Assembly (NCBI GenBank): GCA_025057575.1
Contig: JANXBO010000022.1
Coordinates: 1 to 42,711, forward strand
Origin: Candidatus Caldisaccharidevorator malaysiensis
Lineage (GTDB): Bacteria; Armatimonadota; Fervidibacteria; Fervidibacterales; Fervidibacteraceae
Length of the DNA stretch: 42,711 nucleotides
Reading direction: 5' to 3'
This document shows, piece by piece, positions 16,344 through 24,951 of this stretch; the stretch's first letter is position 1; each line of letters opens with the position of its first letter. The notes beneath the pieces are model-generated. The model saw only the letters and a program-made list of their open reading frames with translations, was not told the origin of the DNA and searched no databases. The position numbers and the translations under genes are program-made.

Positions 16344-16372
16344 TTGACTTGAGGTGAAATCTGTTCTACAAT
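16344..16372 (+). promoter_or_regulatory. Sigma-70-type promoter of the ribosomal superoperon
   Basis: TTGACT at 16344-16349 and TACAAT at 16367-16372 are separated by exactly 17 bases, about 90 bases before the rpsL ATG. A short hairpin follows at the expected start of the transcript (GACTGC at 16378-16383, loop AAGCG, GCAGTC at 16389-16394), which might serve in leader control. This is the clearest promoter in the window. Confidence 0.75.
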
Positions 16373-16461
16373 AAAGGGACTGCAAGCGGCAGTCCACCCA
16401 GCCGGTGGTTTCTCCGCAGTAGGTGGCTGGCGCAAAATAACTGTGAACGGAGAAGGACAAG

Positions 16462-16878
16462 ATGCCGACGATTTCGCAACTGGTTAGAAAAGGGCGAAAG
16501 CCCAATAAGTCTCGGAGCCGGACTTTGGCTTTGAAGTGGCGCTACACATCTATCAAGGGACGCCACCGATACGATCCTAAAGGGGCGCCGATGCTGAGAG
16601 GCGTTTGCCTTTTGGTCCGCACGATGACACCCAAGAAGCCCAATTCGGCAATGCGGAAAATTGCCAAGGTTCGGTTGTCTAATCGGCGGGTGATTATTGC
16701 CTATATTCCGGGAGAGGGGCACAACCTTCAGGAGCACAGCACGGTGCTGGTTCGGGGCGGCAGGGTGAAGGACCTGCCAGGCGTCCGCTACAAAGTCGTT
16801 CGGGGAGCCCTGGATTCAGCGGGAGTAGACGCCCGTAAAAAGTCCCGTTCCCGATACGGTGCCAAGAAAAAGAAATAG
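16462..16878 (+). CDS. rpsL: 30S ribosomal protein S12
   Basis: 138 residues. Decoding-centre protein. [17 protein letters not shown] (57-72) and [19 protein letters not shown] (100-118) are the signature segments that contact the codon-anticodon helix, and the Lys residues tied to streptomycin sensitivity (K58/K59 region) are retained. Between the N-terminal [13 protein letters not shown] and GAPMLRGVC there is an extra stretch of about 12-15 residues (around [13 protein letters not shown]) compared with E. coli or Thermus S12. First gene of the operon, 90 bases after the promoter. Confidence 0.97.
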   Translation: MPTISQLVRKGRKPNKSRSRTLALKWRYTSIKGRHRYDPKGAPMLRGVCLLVRTMTPKKPNSAMRKIAKVRLSNRRVIIAYIPGEGHNLQEHSTVLVRGGRVKDLPGVRYKVVRGALDSAGVDARKKSRSRYGAKKKK

Positions 16879-16900
16879 GCGATTGGTCAGGTGAGTCCCT

Positions 16901-17371
16901 ATGCCGCGACGCGGATTTGTGCCGTTAAGAGAGATTTCAGGGGATCCGATTTTCGGGAGTCGGTTGATTCAGAAACTGATCAATAAAGTGATGCAGGACG
17001 GCAAAAAGAGCAAGGCGGAGAAGATCGTCTACGGAGCCCTTCAGATTGTGGGACAGAGGTCGCGGCAAAATCCTTTTGAAATCGTTGCCCAGGCGATCCG
17101 CAACTGCATTCCTCTCGTAGAGACGAAACCCAGAAGAGTCGGGGGGCAAACCTATCGGGTGCCGGTGGAGGTCCGACCTGCCCGCCGGCTCAGTCTGGCA
17201 GTGAGATGGCTGGTTCAAGCCGCCAGGGAAAGAGACGAAAAGACGATGGCTCACGCTCTGGCTACTGAGTTGATAGAGGCGGCTCAGGGTCGGGGAGGTG
17301 GCGTCCGGATGAAGGAAGAGATGCACCGAATCGCAGAAGCCAATCGGGCGTTCGCCCACTACCGCTGGTAA
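16901..17371 (+). CDS. rpsG: 30S ribosomal protein S7
   Basis: 156 residues, the usual length. Primary 16S rRNA binder that nucleates the 30S head and lines the E site. Typical segments are MPRRGFVPLREISGDPIFGS, LINKVMQDGKKSKAEKIVYG, TKPRRVGGQTYRVPVEVRP and MAHALATELIEAAQGRGG. Lies 22 bases after rpsL. In enteric bacteria S7 represses this operon; the intercistronic region after it here is structured, but I see no clear copy of the known S7 site. Confidence 0.97.
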   Translation: MPRRGFVPLREISGDPIFGSRLIQKLINKVMQDGKKSKAEKIVYGALQIVGQRSRQNPFEIVAQAIRNCIPLVETKPRRVGGQTYRVPVEVRPARRLSLAVRWLVQAARERDEKTMAHALATELIEAAQGRGGGVRMKEEMHRIAEANRAFAHYRW

Positions 17372-17410
17372 GCCGGCTCCTGCTCGGGGTCTCCCCTCGG
17401 CGACGGTGCC

Positions 17411-17441
17411 GTCCGCCCCAATAGGAGAAAAAAGGGCGGAC
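17411..17441 (+). promoter_or_regulatory. Perfect 8-bp hairpin in the rpsG-fusA gap
   Basis: GTCCGCCC at 17411-17418 pairs exactly with GGGCGGAC at 17434-17441 around a purine-rich loop containing AGGAGAAAAAA. It is preceded by a second G4/C4 hairpin (GGGGTCTCCCC). No T-run follows, so it is not a standard terminator. It could modulate fusA translation, act as a processing site or bind a ribosomal protein. Confidence 0.5.
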
Positions 17442-17467
17442 TCAACCAACCGGAGGAAGCAACGGAA

Positions 17468-19600
17468 ATGGAAAATACTTTGCCCTTAGAAAGGACAAGA
17501 AATATCGGAATCGCCGCGCACATTGATGCGGGGAAGACGACCACGACCGAACGAATTCTCTATTACACCGGAAAGGTTCATATGATCGGCAGCGTGGATG
17601 AAGGCACGGCGACGATGGATTGGATGCCTCAGGAGAAGGAGCGAGGGATCACCATCGTCGCCGCAGCAACGACCTGCTACTGGTCCTTAAAGGGGAAGCC
17701 CGACGACCAGTCGCTCTTCCGCATCTCTATCATTGACACTCCCGGTCACGTGGATTTTACCGTAGAGGTAGAGCGGGCACTAAGAGTCCTTGACGGGATG
17801 GTGGCTGTTTTTTGTGGTGTGGGGGGTGTGGAGCCGCAGAGTGAGACGGTCTGGCGCCAAGCCAACAAGTATCGGGTGCCTCGGATCGCCTTCGTCAATA
17901 AACTCGATCGGGTGGGATCGGATTTTCTGATCGTTCTTCAACAGATGAAAGAGCGTCTGGGCGCCAATCCGGTCCCCGTCCAGTGGCCCATTCGCAACGA
18001 GAGAAGTTTCCTTGGGGTTGTGGATCTGGTGGAGGAGAAGGCGATCTACTGGGAGGATGAGTTGGGCACCAAGATGAGGGAAGAGCCAGTGCCCGAAGAT
18101 CTGTTGCCCGTCGTCGCTGATCTTCGGCAGCATCTGATTGAGGAAGCCGCTCAGCAGGACGATGACCTCTTGGAAACATATTTGGAAACCGGTGCCCTAA
18201 CGGCGGACGCCATTCGGCTCGGGCTCCGGAAGGGAACTTTGGCGATGAAACTGGTTCCCGTCCTTTGCGGCACGGCGCTGAAAAATCGGGGTATCCAGCC
18301 CCTTCTGGATGCTATCTGCTACTACTTGCCATCGCCAGCGGACATCGGGTCCGTTAGCGGTATGGACCCCAAGACCGGTAAAACCGTTGTCCGGAGAATG
18401 AGCCCCAGCGACCCCGTTAGCGCCCTCGCCTTTAAGATCCAGACGGACCCCTATGTGGGGCGGTTAATCTACTTGCGGGTCTACTCTGGTGTCATCAAAC
18501 AAGGACAGACCCTCTACAATCCGAGCCGGGGTGTTAACGAGAGAGTGTCGCGGATTTTGCGCCTCCACGCCAACTATCGAGAGGAGATCGGGGAAGCCCA
18601 AGCAGGCGACATCGTGGGCATCTTAGGTCCCCGATCCCTGAGCACCGGCGAAACCCTTTGCGATCCCGATCATCCCATCCTCTTTGAACCCATTGAATTC
18701 CCCGAACCAGTGATCTTTCGGGTGATTGAGGCGCGGGACCGAAAGCATCAAGAGAAGATGATGGATTCCCTTCAAAAGTTGACGGCAGAGGATCCGACGC
18801 TTCGGGTTCGCCACGATACCGAAACCGGACAGACCATCCTTTCCGGTATGGGCGAACTCCAGTTGGAGATCCTTGAGGATCGGCTGCGGCGGGAATTTGG
18901 CGTAGAAGCCCGATTGGGGAAGCCCCAGGTCTCCTACCGAGAGACGATCGTCAAAAGCGCCACGGCAGAAGGCCGCTACGTTCGGCAGACAGGGGGACGG
19001 GGTCAATTCGGTCAGGTCCTCATTCAATTGGATCCCCTCCCGAGAGGATCAGGGATCCTTTTCGTCAATAAGATCCGAAGCGGCGCCATACCAGCGCCGT
19101 TCATTCCCGCCGTAGAAGCAGGAATCCGGGAGGGTGCTGAAAGAGGCGTTTTAGCGGGCTATCCTCTTGTGGATTTCCAGGCAACCCTCTTGGACGGTGC
19201 CTATCACGAAGTGGACTCCAGCGAGATCGCCTACAAACTAGCCGCCCAAGCCGCCCTGAGGGAAGCCTGCTTGCAGGCGGGCGTCCTTCTTTTGGAGCCC
19301 ATTATGGCTCTTGAGGTCCTTTTGCCTAAGGAATATCTGGGAGAAGTTTTAGGCGACTTGACGGCGAGAAGAGCCAAAATAAAAGGGGTGCAGGACCTGC
19401 CGGGGAACGCAACGGCGATCACCGCTGAAGTGCCGTTAGCAGAAGTTTTTGGCTACGCCACAATTCTTAGGTCCTTAACTCAGGGCAGGGGCAGTTACAC
19501 GATCCGCCCCAGCCATTACGAACCGGTGCCAGCAGGGCTTGCGGAGAAGGTCATTGCCGAAAGAGGGTATGCGATCAGTCTTGCAGGAGTCGGCTCCTAA
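17468..19600 (+). CDS. fusA: Elongation factor G (canonical translocase)
   Basis: 710 residues. GTP-driven tRNA-mRNA translocation and, with RRF, ribosome recycling. All GTPase motifs are intact: AHIDAGKTT (G1, 17-25), RGITI (G2, 59-63), DTPGHVDF (G3, 90-97, catalytic His94), NKLD (G4, 144-147). Domain IV has [24 protein letters not shown] and the tip segment AYHEVDSSE. It sits in its usual place after rpsG, but the usual tuf gene after it is missing. AACCGGAGGAAGC precedes the ATG. Compare the divergent paralogue at 24932. Confidence 0.97.
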   Translation: MENTLPLERTRNIGIAAHIDAGKTTTTERILYYTGKVHMIGSVDEGTATMDWMPQEKERGITIVAAATTCYWSLKGKPDDQSLFRISIIDTPGHVDFTVEVERALRVLDGMVAVFCGVGGVEPQSETVWRQANKYRVPRIAFVNKLDRVGSDFLIVLQQMKERLGANPVPVQWPIRNERSFLGVVDLVEEKAIYWEDELGTKMREEPVPEDLLPVVADLRQHLIEEAAQQDDDLLETYLETGALTADAIRLGLRKGTLAMKLVPVLCGTALKNRGIQPLLDAICYYLPSPADIGSVSGMDPKTGKTVVRRMSPSDPVSALAFKIQTDPYVGRLIYLRVYSGVIKQGQTLYNPSRGVNERVSRILRLHANYREEIGEAQAGDIVGILGPRSLSTGETLCDPDHPILFEPIEFPEPVIFRVIEARDRKHQEKMMDSLQKLTAEDPTLRVRHDTETGQTILSGMGELQLEILEDRLRREFGVEARLGKPQVSYRETIVKSATAEGRYVRQTGGRGQFGQVLIQLDPLPRGSGILFVNKIRSGAIPAPFIPAVEAGIREGAERGVLAGYPLVDFQATLLDGAYHEVDSSEIAYKLAAQAALREACLQAGVLLLEPIMALEVLLPKEYLGEVLGDLTARRAKIKGVQDLPGNATAITAEVPLAEVFGYATILRSLTQGRGSYTIRPSHYEPVPAGLAEKVIAERGYAISLAGVGS

Positions 19601-19646
19601 GCAAGAAGGACGGATGGTCGCCAGCGAAACGGAGTGTCAACGGTAG

Positions 19647-19958
19647 ATGACGGCAGAACAAAGGATTCGGATTCGGCTTAAGGCTTTTGACCATCGTATC
19701 CTGGACCGGTCGGCCCAGGAGATCGTTAACGTCGCCCGCTCTACAGGCGCTCGGGTGAAAGGACCTGTTCCGTTGCCGACCGAGCGGCACATCTATTGTG
19801 TCATCCGCTCTCCTTTCATTGACAAGGAAAGTATGGAGCACTTTGAACTGTGTATCCACAAACGATTGATTGACATCTTGGATGTGAGTGCTGAAACCGT
19901 CAATGCTTTGAGGTCTCTCAATTTGCCCAGTGGGGTGGATATAGAAGTCAAGTTGTGA
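19647..19958 (+). CDS. rpsJ: 30S ribosomal protein S10
   Basis: 103 residues. Component of the 30S head and, as NusE, a transcription antitermination partner. [22 protein letters not shown] and [19 protein letters not shown] are diagnostic, with [16 protein letters not shown] and SGVDIEVKL at the end. First gene of the classical S10 cluster, here directly after fusA. Ribosome site weak (CGGAG 12 bases upstream). Confidence 0.97.
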   Translation: MTAEQRIRIRLKAFDHRILDRSAQEIVNVARSTGARVKGPVPLPTERHIYCVIRSPFIDKESMEHFELCIHKRLIDILDVSAETVNALRSLNLPSGVDIEVKL

Positions 19959-19992
19959 CGACTTGTTATATCACGATGAAAGAGGGTCCGTG

Positions 19993-20628
19993 ATGGCGGA
20001 GCACGCTGTTAAAGGGATTCTGGGAAGAAAGATCGGGATGACGACGGTCTTTGATGAAGACGGGAACGCGGTCCCTGTTACCGTCATTAGGGCAGGACCG
20101 TGCCCCATCGTTCAGGAAAGGACTCTGGAAAAGGACGGTTATCGGGCGGTCCAGTTGGGTTTTGAGGAGATTCCCAGTCGCAAGGTGACCAAGCCGTTAG
20201 CGGGACACTTTGCGAAAGCAGGGGTCCGACCCCATCGGTTCCTGGCGGAATTTCCCGTCGCTTCAGATAGTTCCGTTCGGGTGGGGGATCTGGTCACCGT
20301 TGCCATTTTTGAAAAAGGCGATCGGGTCAAAATCACTGCCCAATCCAAAGGAAAAGGTTTTGCCGGCGTGATGAAGCGGTGGGGGTTCTCGGGACATCCT
20401 GCGTCCCACGGATGGCACTTTCATCGCAAACCCGGTTCTCACGGCTCTCAAGGACCTCAACGGGTCTTGCCGGGGTCCCGCCTTCCCGGTCATATGGGCA
20501 ACACGACCATCACCATCAAAGGTCAGACCGTTTTTGATCTTTTCGTGGAAGATCATCTTTTGCTTATCAAGGGTAGTGTCCCTGGTCCGAATGGGGCGCT
20601 CGTGAGAATAGAGAAAATAGAAAGATAG
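19993..20628 (+). CDS. rplC: 50S ribosomal protein L3
   Basis: 211 residues from ATG 19993, preceded by AGAGGG; the frame opens earlier at 19963 but the family begins at the [18 protein letters not shown] segment. An early 23S binder whose long loop reaches the peptidyl transferase centre: [18 protein letters not shown] and [15 protein letters not shown]. Ends two bases before a GTG and ten bases before the rplD TTG start. Confidence 0.95.
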   Translation: MAEHAVKGILGRKIGMTTVFDEDGNAVPVTVIRAGPCPIVQERTLEKDGYRAVQLGFEEIPSRKVTKPLAGHFAKAGVRPHRFLAEFPVASDSSVRVGDLVTVAIFEKGDRVKITAQSKGKGFAGVMKRWGFSGHPASHGWHFHRKPGSHGSQGPQRVLPGSRLPGHMGNTTITIKGQTVFDLFVEDHLLLIKGSVPGPNGALVRIEKIER

Positions 20629-20638
20629 GGTGGTCCCG

Positions 20639-21292
20639 TTGGAGTTACCGATCTACAACCTGGAAGGGAGCCAGACGGGGGTTTTCACGATCCCTGACGA
20701 CATTGTCCATATTGAGGTCAATGTCCCGTTGTTGCACCAAGTAGTGGTTGCCCACCAGGCGAACCGGCGCCAGGGCACTCATTCTACCCTTCGAAGGGGC
20801 GAGGTCAGCGGTGGAGGGCGCAAACCCTGGTCTCAGAAGCGGACCGGGCGGGCGCGACAGGGTTCCATTCGCGCCCCCCAGTGGCGCCACGGGGGAATCG
20901 TGCACGGACCCAAACCCGTCCGTTACCGACAAAAGATCAATAAAAAAATGAAAGAGGCAGCCCTGCGAATGGCGTGGGCGGTCAAATTACGGGAAGGAGA
21001 GGTCCTTCTCATTGACGGGTTGAATCAGATGAACGGACCCAAGACAAAGGTTTTTCACAACCTTTTCACAACCTTGGGAATCCTGGGCAAGCGGATCTTG
21101 CTCCTCTTGCCAGAAAAGTCGGAAAGTGTTCTTTTATCGGTGAGGAATGTGCCGCGAGTGGACACCCTTCCCGTTCTGCAACCGTCAACGGAGGACCTTC
21201 TCCAGCATAAGGTCATTGTGACGACCCCTCAAGCGTTATCGTTGGTCTTGGAGAGGAGGTTTGGCTGGTCCTATGTCCAGCCTGGATCGTAA
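20639..21292 (+). CDS. rplD: 50S ribosomal protein L4
   Basis: 217 residues. I take TTG 20639 (giving MELPIYNLEGSQTG, a canonical L4 beginning) because TAGGGTGG lies just upstream; GTG 20630 would add three residues. The exit-tunnel loop RKPWSQKRTGRARQGSIRAP is present. L4 is an autoregulator of the S10 operon in enteric bacteria; no such leader is recognisable here because the operon has no gap before rpsJ. The 3' end overlaps rplW. Confidence 0.94.
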   Translation: MELPIYNLEGSQTGVFTIPDDIVHIEVNVPLLHQVVVAHQANRRQGTHSTLRRGEVSGGGRKPWSQKRTGRARQGSIRAPQWRHGGIVHGPKPVRYRQKINKKMKEAALRMAWAVKLREGEVLLIDGLNQMNGPKTKVFHNLFTTLGILGKRILLLLPEKSESVLLSVRNVPRVDTLPVLQPSTEDLLQHKVIVTTPQALSLVLERRFGWSYVQPGS

Positions 21293-21590
21293 TCCCTTCA
21301 CCATCCTCATAGAACCGATCGTAACGGAAAAAACCTTGAGGATTGCCCGTGCCCACAATCAATACACGTTCAAGGTCCTGTGGGACGCCACCAAGCCGGA
21401 AATCAAGGAGGCAGTGGAGAAGATTTTCAATGTCACGGTGGAGAAGGTGACGACCCTAAAAGTGCGTCCGAAAATGCGGGGCGGTCGTTGGAGGCGGTTT
21501 CGCCCCGTCGGGCATACTCCTCGCTACAAAAAGGCTGTCGTCACCGTCGCCAAAGGTCAGACTCTGCCCATCTATGAGGGGCTCCTGTAA
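21273..21590 (+). CDS. rplW: 50S ribosomal protein L23
   Basis: 105 residues. Sits at the tunnel exit and binds trigger factor and SRP. Signature: [20 protein letters not shown], then [42 protein letters not shown] 21273 overlaps the end of rplD by 20 bases. GGAGGT at 21255-21260 is 12 bases upstream; a TTG at 21261 in frame is too close to it. Confidence 0.94.
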   Translation: MSSLDRNPFTILIEPIVTEKTLRIARAHNQYTFKVLWDATKPEIKEAVEKIFNVTVEKVTTLKVRPKMRGGRWRRFRPVGHTPRYKKAVVTVAKGQTLPIYEGLL

Positions 21591-21613
21591 GGGTCGGTAA
21601 GGGAGAGAGAACA

Positions 21614-22465
21614 ATGGGAATCAAGAAGGCAAAACCAGTGACGGCAGGGCGCCGGCACGCCACTTACTATACCTTTGAGGAGATTACCAAAGGCGAGCCC
21701 GAAAAATCCCTGGTTGAGCCCCTCAAGAAACACGCTGGCCGGAACAATCAAGGGAAAATAACGGTTCGCTTTCGCGGGGGAGGGACCAAGCGGCTTTACC
21801 GGATCATTGACTTCAAAAGAGATAAAGAAGGGGTTAAAGGAAAGGTCGTCGCTATTGAATACGATCCCAACCGCTCGGCACGGATTGCGTTGATCCAGTA
21901 TGGGGACGGAGAAAAGCGCTACATCCTTTGGCCCGAGGGCTTAGAAGTCGGGATGGAGGTAGAGTCGGGACCCAATGCGGACATCCGAGTCGGTAACTGC
22001 CTACCTCTGTCCCAAATTCCCGACGGCACGATCATTCACAATGTAGAACTGACACCCGGCAAGGGTGGTCAGATTGTCCGCAGTGCCGGTTCCTTCGCCG
22101 TCCTGATGGCGAAGGAGGGGCGCTATGCAACCATTAAACTGCCATCCGGAGAAGTTAGAATGGTTCCGCTACGGTGTCGGGCAACGATCGGTCGCGTCGG
22201 GCTGTTGGAGCACGAACTGATCACATTGGGCAAAGCCGGTCGGTCCCGTTACTTAGGGCGGCGACCGCACGTGCGGGGCTCAGCAATGAATGTGGACGAT
22301 CATCCCCACGGCGGTGGTGAGGGGCGGGCGCCCATCGGAATGCCAGCCCCGAAGTCGCCCTGGGGTTGGGTGACTTTAGGAAAGAAAACGAGAAAACCCA
22401 AAAAGCCGTCCGACAAGTTGATCGTAAAGAGACGACGGACCGGATATGGAGACAAAATGGTGTAG
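21614..22465 (+). CDS. rplB: 50S ribosomal protein L2
   Basis: 283 residues. Required for subunit association and peptidyl transferase assembly. [51 protein letters not shown] and the active-region loop [19 protein letters not shown] with its conserved His are all present. GGGAGAGA precedes the ATG. Confidence 0.97.
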   Translation: MGIKKAKPVTAGRRHATYYTFEEITKGEPEKSLVEPLKKHAGRNNQGKITVRFRGGGTKRLYRIIDFKRDKEGVKGKVVAIEYDPNRSARIALIQYGDGEKRYILWPEGLEVGMEVESGPNADIRVGNCLPLSQIPDGTIIHNVELTPGKGGQIVRSAGSFAVLMAKEGRYATIKLPSGEVRMVPLRCRATIGRVGLLEHELITLGKAGRSRYLGRRPHVRGSAMNVDDHPHGGGEGRAPIGMPAPKSPWGWVTLGKKTRKPKKPSDKLIVKRRRTGYGDKMV

Positions 22466-22477
22466 GGGGGTATTTGT

Positions 22478-22762
22478 ATGGGACGGTCACTGAAAAAAGG
22501 ACCTTATTGTGATCCCAAACTTCTTCGCAAGATCCAAGAAATGAACCGGACGGGGCAAAAAGAGGTCATCCGAACCTGGTCGCGACGGTCCACGATCTTT
22601 CCGGAAATGGTCGGTCATACGATAGCCGTCTACAACGGCAGACGGCACATTCCCGTCTATATCACCGAGGCGATGGTCGGACACAAACTGGGCGAGTTCG
22701 CTCCCACCCGACAGTTCCGCCAGCACGGTGAGGCAAAAGAGAGAGTCGTAAGGGTCAAGTAA
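22478..22762 (+). CDS. rpsS: 30S ribosomal protein S19
   Basis: 94 residues. 30S head protein contacting L5 and S13. [41 protein letters not shown] and [12 protein letters not shown] are diagnostic. Lies 12 bases after rplB with GGGGGG-type ribosome site. Confidence 0.97.
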   Translation: MGRSLKKGPYCDPKLLRKIQEMNRTGQKEVIRTWSRRSTIFPEMVGHTIAVYNGRRHIPVYITEAMVGHKLGEFAPTRQFRQHGEAKERVVRVK

Positions 22763-22779
22763 AGGTGCGGAGACGACCA

Positions 22780-23136
22780 ATGCAGGAGGAGAAGCCGACT
22801 ATTCGTGCCCGTCAACGGTTCCTTCGTTTGTCCGCTAGCAAAGCCCTTCTCATTGCCCGGCTGATTCGGGGCAAAAGGGCAACGGAAGCGCTTCATATGC
22901 TGACCCTAATGCCCCATAAGGCGGCCCGCTACTACGCCCGTCTCCTCAAGCAGGCGATCGGGAACGCTGTCAACGACTACGATCTTTCCGAGTCAGACCT
23001 CGTGGTCGTTGAAGCCGTGGCAGAACAGGGGCCTACTTTCAAGAGATTTCGTCCCAGGGCACGAGGTAGGGTCTACCCCATCCGCAAGCGGACTGCTCAT
23101 TTGTCTGTCACGATCACCACCAAGGAGGGATCGTAG
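22780..23136 (+). CDS. rplV: 50S ribosomal protein L22
   Basis: 118 residues from ATG 22780, which has CGGAGA at proper spacing; an in-frame GTG at 22765 lacks room for one. Exit-tunnel protein. RFLRLSASKALLIARLIRGK, ATEALHMLTLMPHKAARYY, LLKQAIGNAVNDY and the tunnel hairpin FKRFRPRARGRVYPIRKRT are typical. Confidence 0.95.
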   Translation: MQEEKPTIRARQRFLRLSASKALLIARLIRGKRATEALHMLTLMPHKAARYYARLLKQAIGNAVNDYDLSESDLVVVEAVAEQGPTFKRFRPRARGRVYPIRKRTAHLSVTITTKEGS

Positions 23137-23137
23137 G

Positions 23138-23872
23138 TTGGGTCAGAAGGTCAACCCGATCGGACTGAGAATCGGCATTATCCGAGAGTGGCCCAGTCAA
23201 TGGTTCTCGGACCGCAACTACACCGACTGGGTTTTAGAGGATATCAAAATCAGAGACTTAATCAAGAAAAAATTTAAAGCGGCGGGGATTCCCCGGATAG
23301 ATATTGAAAGAAAGTTAAATATGGTGATCGTGACCGTTTATGCGGCGCGACCGGGAATGCTGATTGGGCATCGGGGGCGGACCGTGGAGCAATTGCGCAA
23401 AAGCCTTGAGGAACTCGCTAAAGACAAAGAGGTTCACCTGCACGTGCGGGAGGTGGAAAAGCCCGAATTAGAAGCACAACTGTTAGCCGAAAGTGTCGTC
23501 CAGCAAATAGAGAGAAGAGTCGCTCACAAGAGGGCGATGCGGCAGGCGGCTTTGCGGGCTCTCAGTGGTGGGGCTTTGGGAATCAAAATTATCGTGGCTG
23601 GTCGTTTGGGCGGTGCCGAGTTGGCTCGGGATGAAAAACTGCATATCGGCAGAGTCCCACTGAACACGTTTCGGGCAGACATTGACTACGGTTTTGATGA
23701 GGCGTGGACCAAGTGGGGTCGGATCGGTGTGCATGTGTGGCTCTACCGGGGCGACATTTTAACGAAAGGGCAGGAGAGGGTTTTGCTGACCACCCGCAAA
23801 GAGCCGGTCCGCATCGTTGCCGTTTCTTCAGAGGAAGCCGAGACAGAGGAACTGGAGAGCCAGGAGGGTTAA
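23138..23872 (+). CDS. rpsC: 30S ribosomal protein S3
   Basis: 244 residues starting at TTG 23138, one base after the rplV stop, with AAGGAGG nine bases upstream. The product begins MGQKVNPIGLRIGIIREWPS, the standard S3 start; the longer frame from 23009 is an artefact of the overlapping rplV frame. The KH domain has PGMLIGHRGRTVEQLRKSLE. The C-domain ends IDYGFDEAWTKWGRIGVHVW plus an acidic tail. Forms part of the mRNA entry channel. Confidence 0.96.
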   Translation: MGQKVNPIGLRIGIIREWPSQWFSDRNYTDWVLEDIKIRDLIKKKFKAAGIPRIDIERKLNMVIVTVYAARPGMLIGHRGRTVEQLRKSLEELAKDKEVHLHVREVEKPELEAQLLAESVVQQIERRVAHKRAMRQAALRALSGGALGIKIIVAGRLGGAELARDEKLHIGRVPLNTFRADIDYGFDEAWTKWGRIGVHVWLYRGDILTKGQERVLLTTRKEPVRIVAVSSEEAETEELESQEG

Positions 23873-23878
23873 CGACCG

Positions 23879-24310
23879 ATGCTAATGCCCCGAAGAAGGC
23901 GGTTTCGCAAGGAACACAGAGGCTCCCTAAAAGGAAAAGCCAGCCGGTGCCATACCTTAGTGAACGGAGACTTTGGGCTTCAAGCCCTAGAGCCTGGCTG
24001 GGTGACGAACCGGCAACTGGAAGCCGCCCGTATTGCCATTACGAACTTTGTTCGCCGGGCTGCCAACCTGCAGATCAGAGTCTTTCCCCATAAGCCCGTA
24101 ACCAAGAAGCCAGCGGAATCGCGGATGGGTGGCGGTAAGGGGGATCCGGAAACCTATGTCGCCGTCGTCAAGCCGGGCACCATTCTGTTTGAAATCTCCG
24201 GCGTCAGCCCCCAAATGGCGGAAACGGCTCTCAAAAGGGCTGCTTACAAACTGCCGATCAAAACCAAAGTGATTTTTCGGGAGGCGTCCGTCGGTGTCCA
24301 AGAGAGTTGA
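23879..24310 (+). CDS. rplP: 50S ribosomal protein L16
   Basis: 143 residues. Organises the tRNA-binding and peptidyl-transferase region. [59 protein letters not shown] and [10 protein letters not shown] are diagnostic, with the Arg-Met loop that is hydroxylated in some bacteria (ESRMG). CAGGAGGG precedes the ATG; the end overlaps rpmC by 17 bases. Confidence 0.96.
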   Translation: MLMPRRRRFRKEHRGSLKGKASRCHTLVNGDFGLQALEPGWVTNRQLEAARIAITNFVRRAANLQIRVFPHKPVTKKPAESRMGGGKGDPETYVAVVKPGTILFEISGVSPQMAETALKRAAYKLPIKTKVIFREASVGVQES

Positions 24311-24515
24311 GGAATTGGAGCGCCTTCGGCAAATGTCCGATGACGAACTAATACAAAAAATGGAAGAGGTCTACCGAGAACTTTTTAACCTACGACAGCA
24401 GCAAGCCATCGGTAAGGGAGTTTTAGAACGACCCCACCGCATTCGGATGCTGAAAAAAACCCTCGCGCGCATCAAAACCCTTTTGACCGAGAGGTATCTT
24501 CTGCGGTCAGCGTGA
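24294..24515 (+). CDS. rpmC: 50S ribosomal protein L29
   Basis: 73 residues with GTG start overlapping rplP. Two-helix coiled hairpin near the tunnel exit: [54 protein letters not shown]. The FNLR motif is the family signature. Confidence 0.95.
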   Translation: MSKRVEELERLRQMSDDELIQKMEEVYRELFNLRQQQAIGKGVLERPHRIRMLKKTLARIKTLLTERYLLRSA

Positions 24516-24537
24516 CGGCTTAAGGTAGGTGTCATTT

Positions 24538-24951
24538 TTGAAGCAAACGACAAAAAGGAAAAGGCGAATCGGAACGGTTGTCAGCGACCGGATGGATAAA
24601 ACCGTTGTGGTCGCCGTAGAGAGACGGGTCGCCGATCCCCTTTACAAGAAAGAAATGACCCGCACCACGCGCTGCTACGCCCACGACGAACGGAATGAAT
24701 GCCGAGAAGGCGATGTGGTGGAAATCGTGGAATGCCGACCCCTCTCTCGGACGAAGAGATGGCGGGTCGTCCGAATCCTTCGTCGGGCACGGGTTCCCCT
24801 CGTTCGGCGCCGGGAAGCGATGCCGGAGGAGGAATTAGTTCTGGAGAGCCTGGAAGGAGAAACCCAAGAGCACAGCATTCGTCCAACAATAACCGAAACT
24901 ACCGAAACGGGCGGGGAGGCAGTCGGTCCCGATGGCGGCACTGGTTCCTGA
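24538..24951 (+). CDS. rpsQ: 30S ribosomal protein S17 with long acidic C-terminal tail
   Basis: About 137 residues from TTG 24538 (AAGGTAGG 8 bases upstream); GTG 24529 is an in-frame alternative. The OB-fold core is typical: [59 protein letters not shown]. The core ends near residue 85, where most S17 proteins stop. Here a tail of ~50 residues continues, rich in Glu, Thr and Gly ([19 protein letters not shown]). Its last 20 bases overlap the start of the second EF-G gene, coupling their translation. Confidence 0.93.
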   Translation: MKQTTKRKRRIGTVVSDRMDKTVVVAVERRVADPLYKKEMTRTTRCYAHDERNECREGDVVEIVECRPLSRTKRWRVVRILRRARVPLVRRREAMPEEELVLESLEGETQEHSIRPTITETTETGGEAVGPDGGTGS

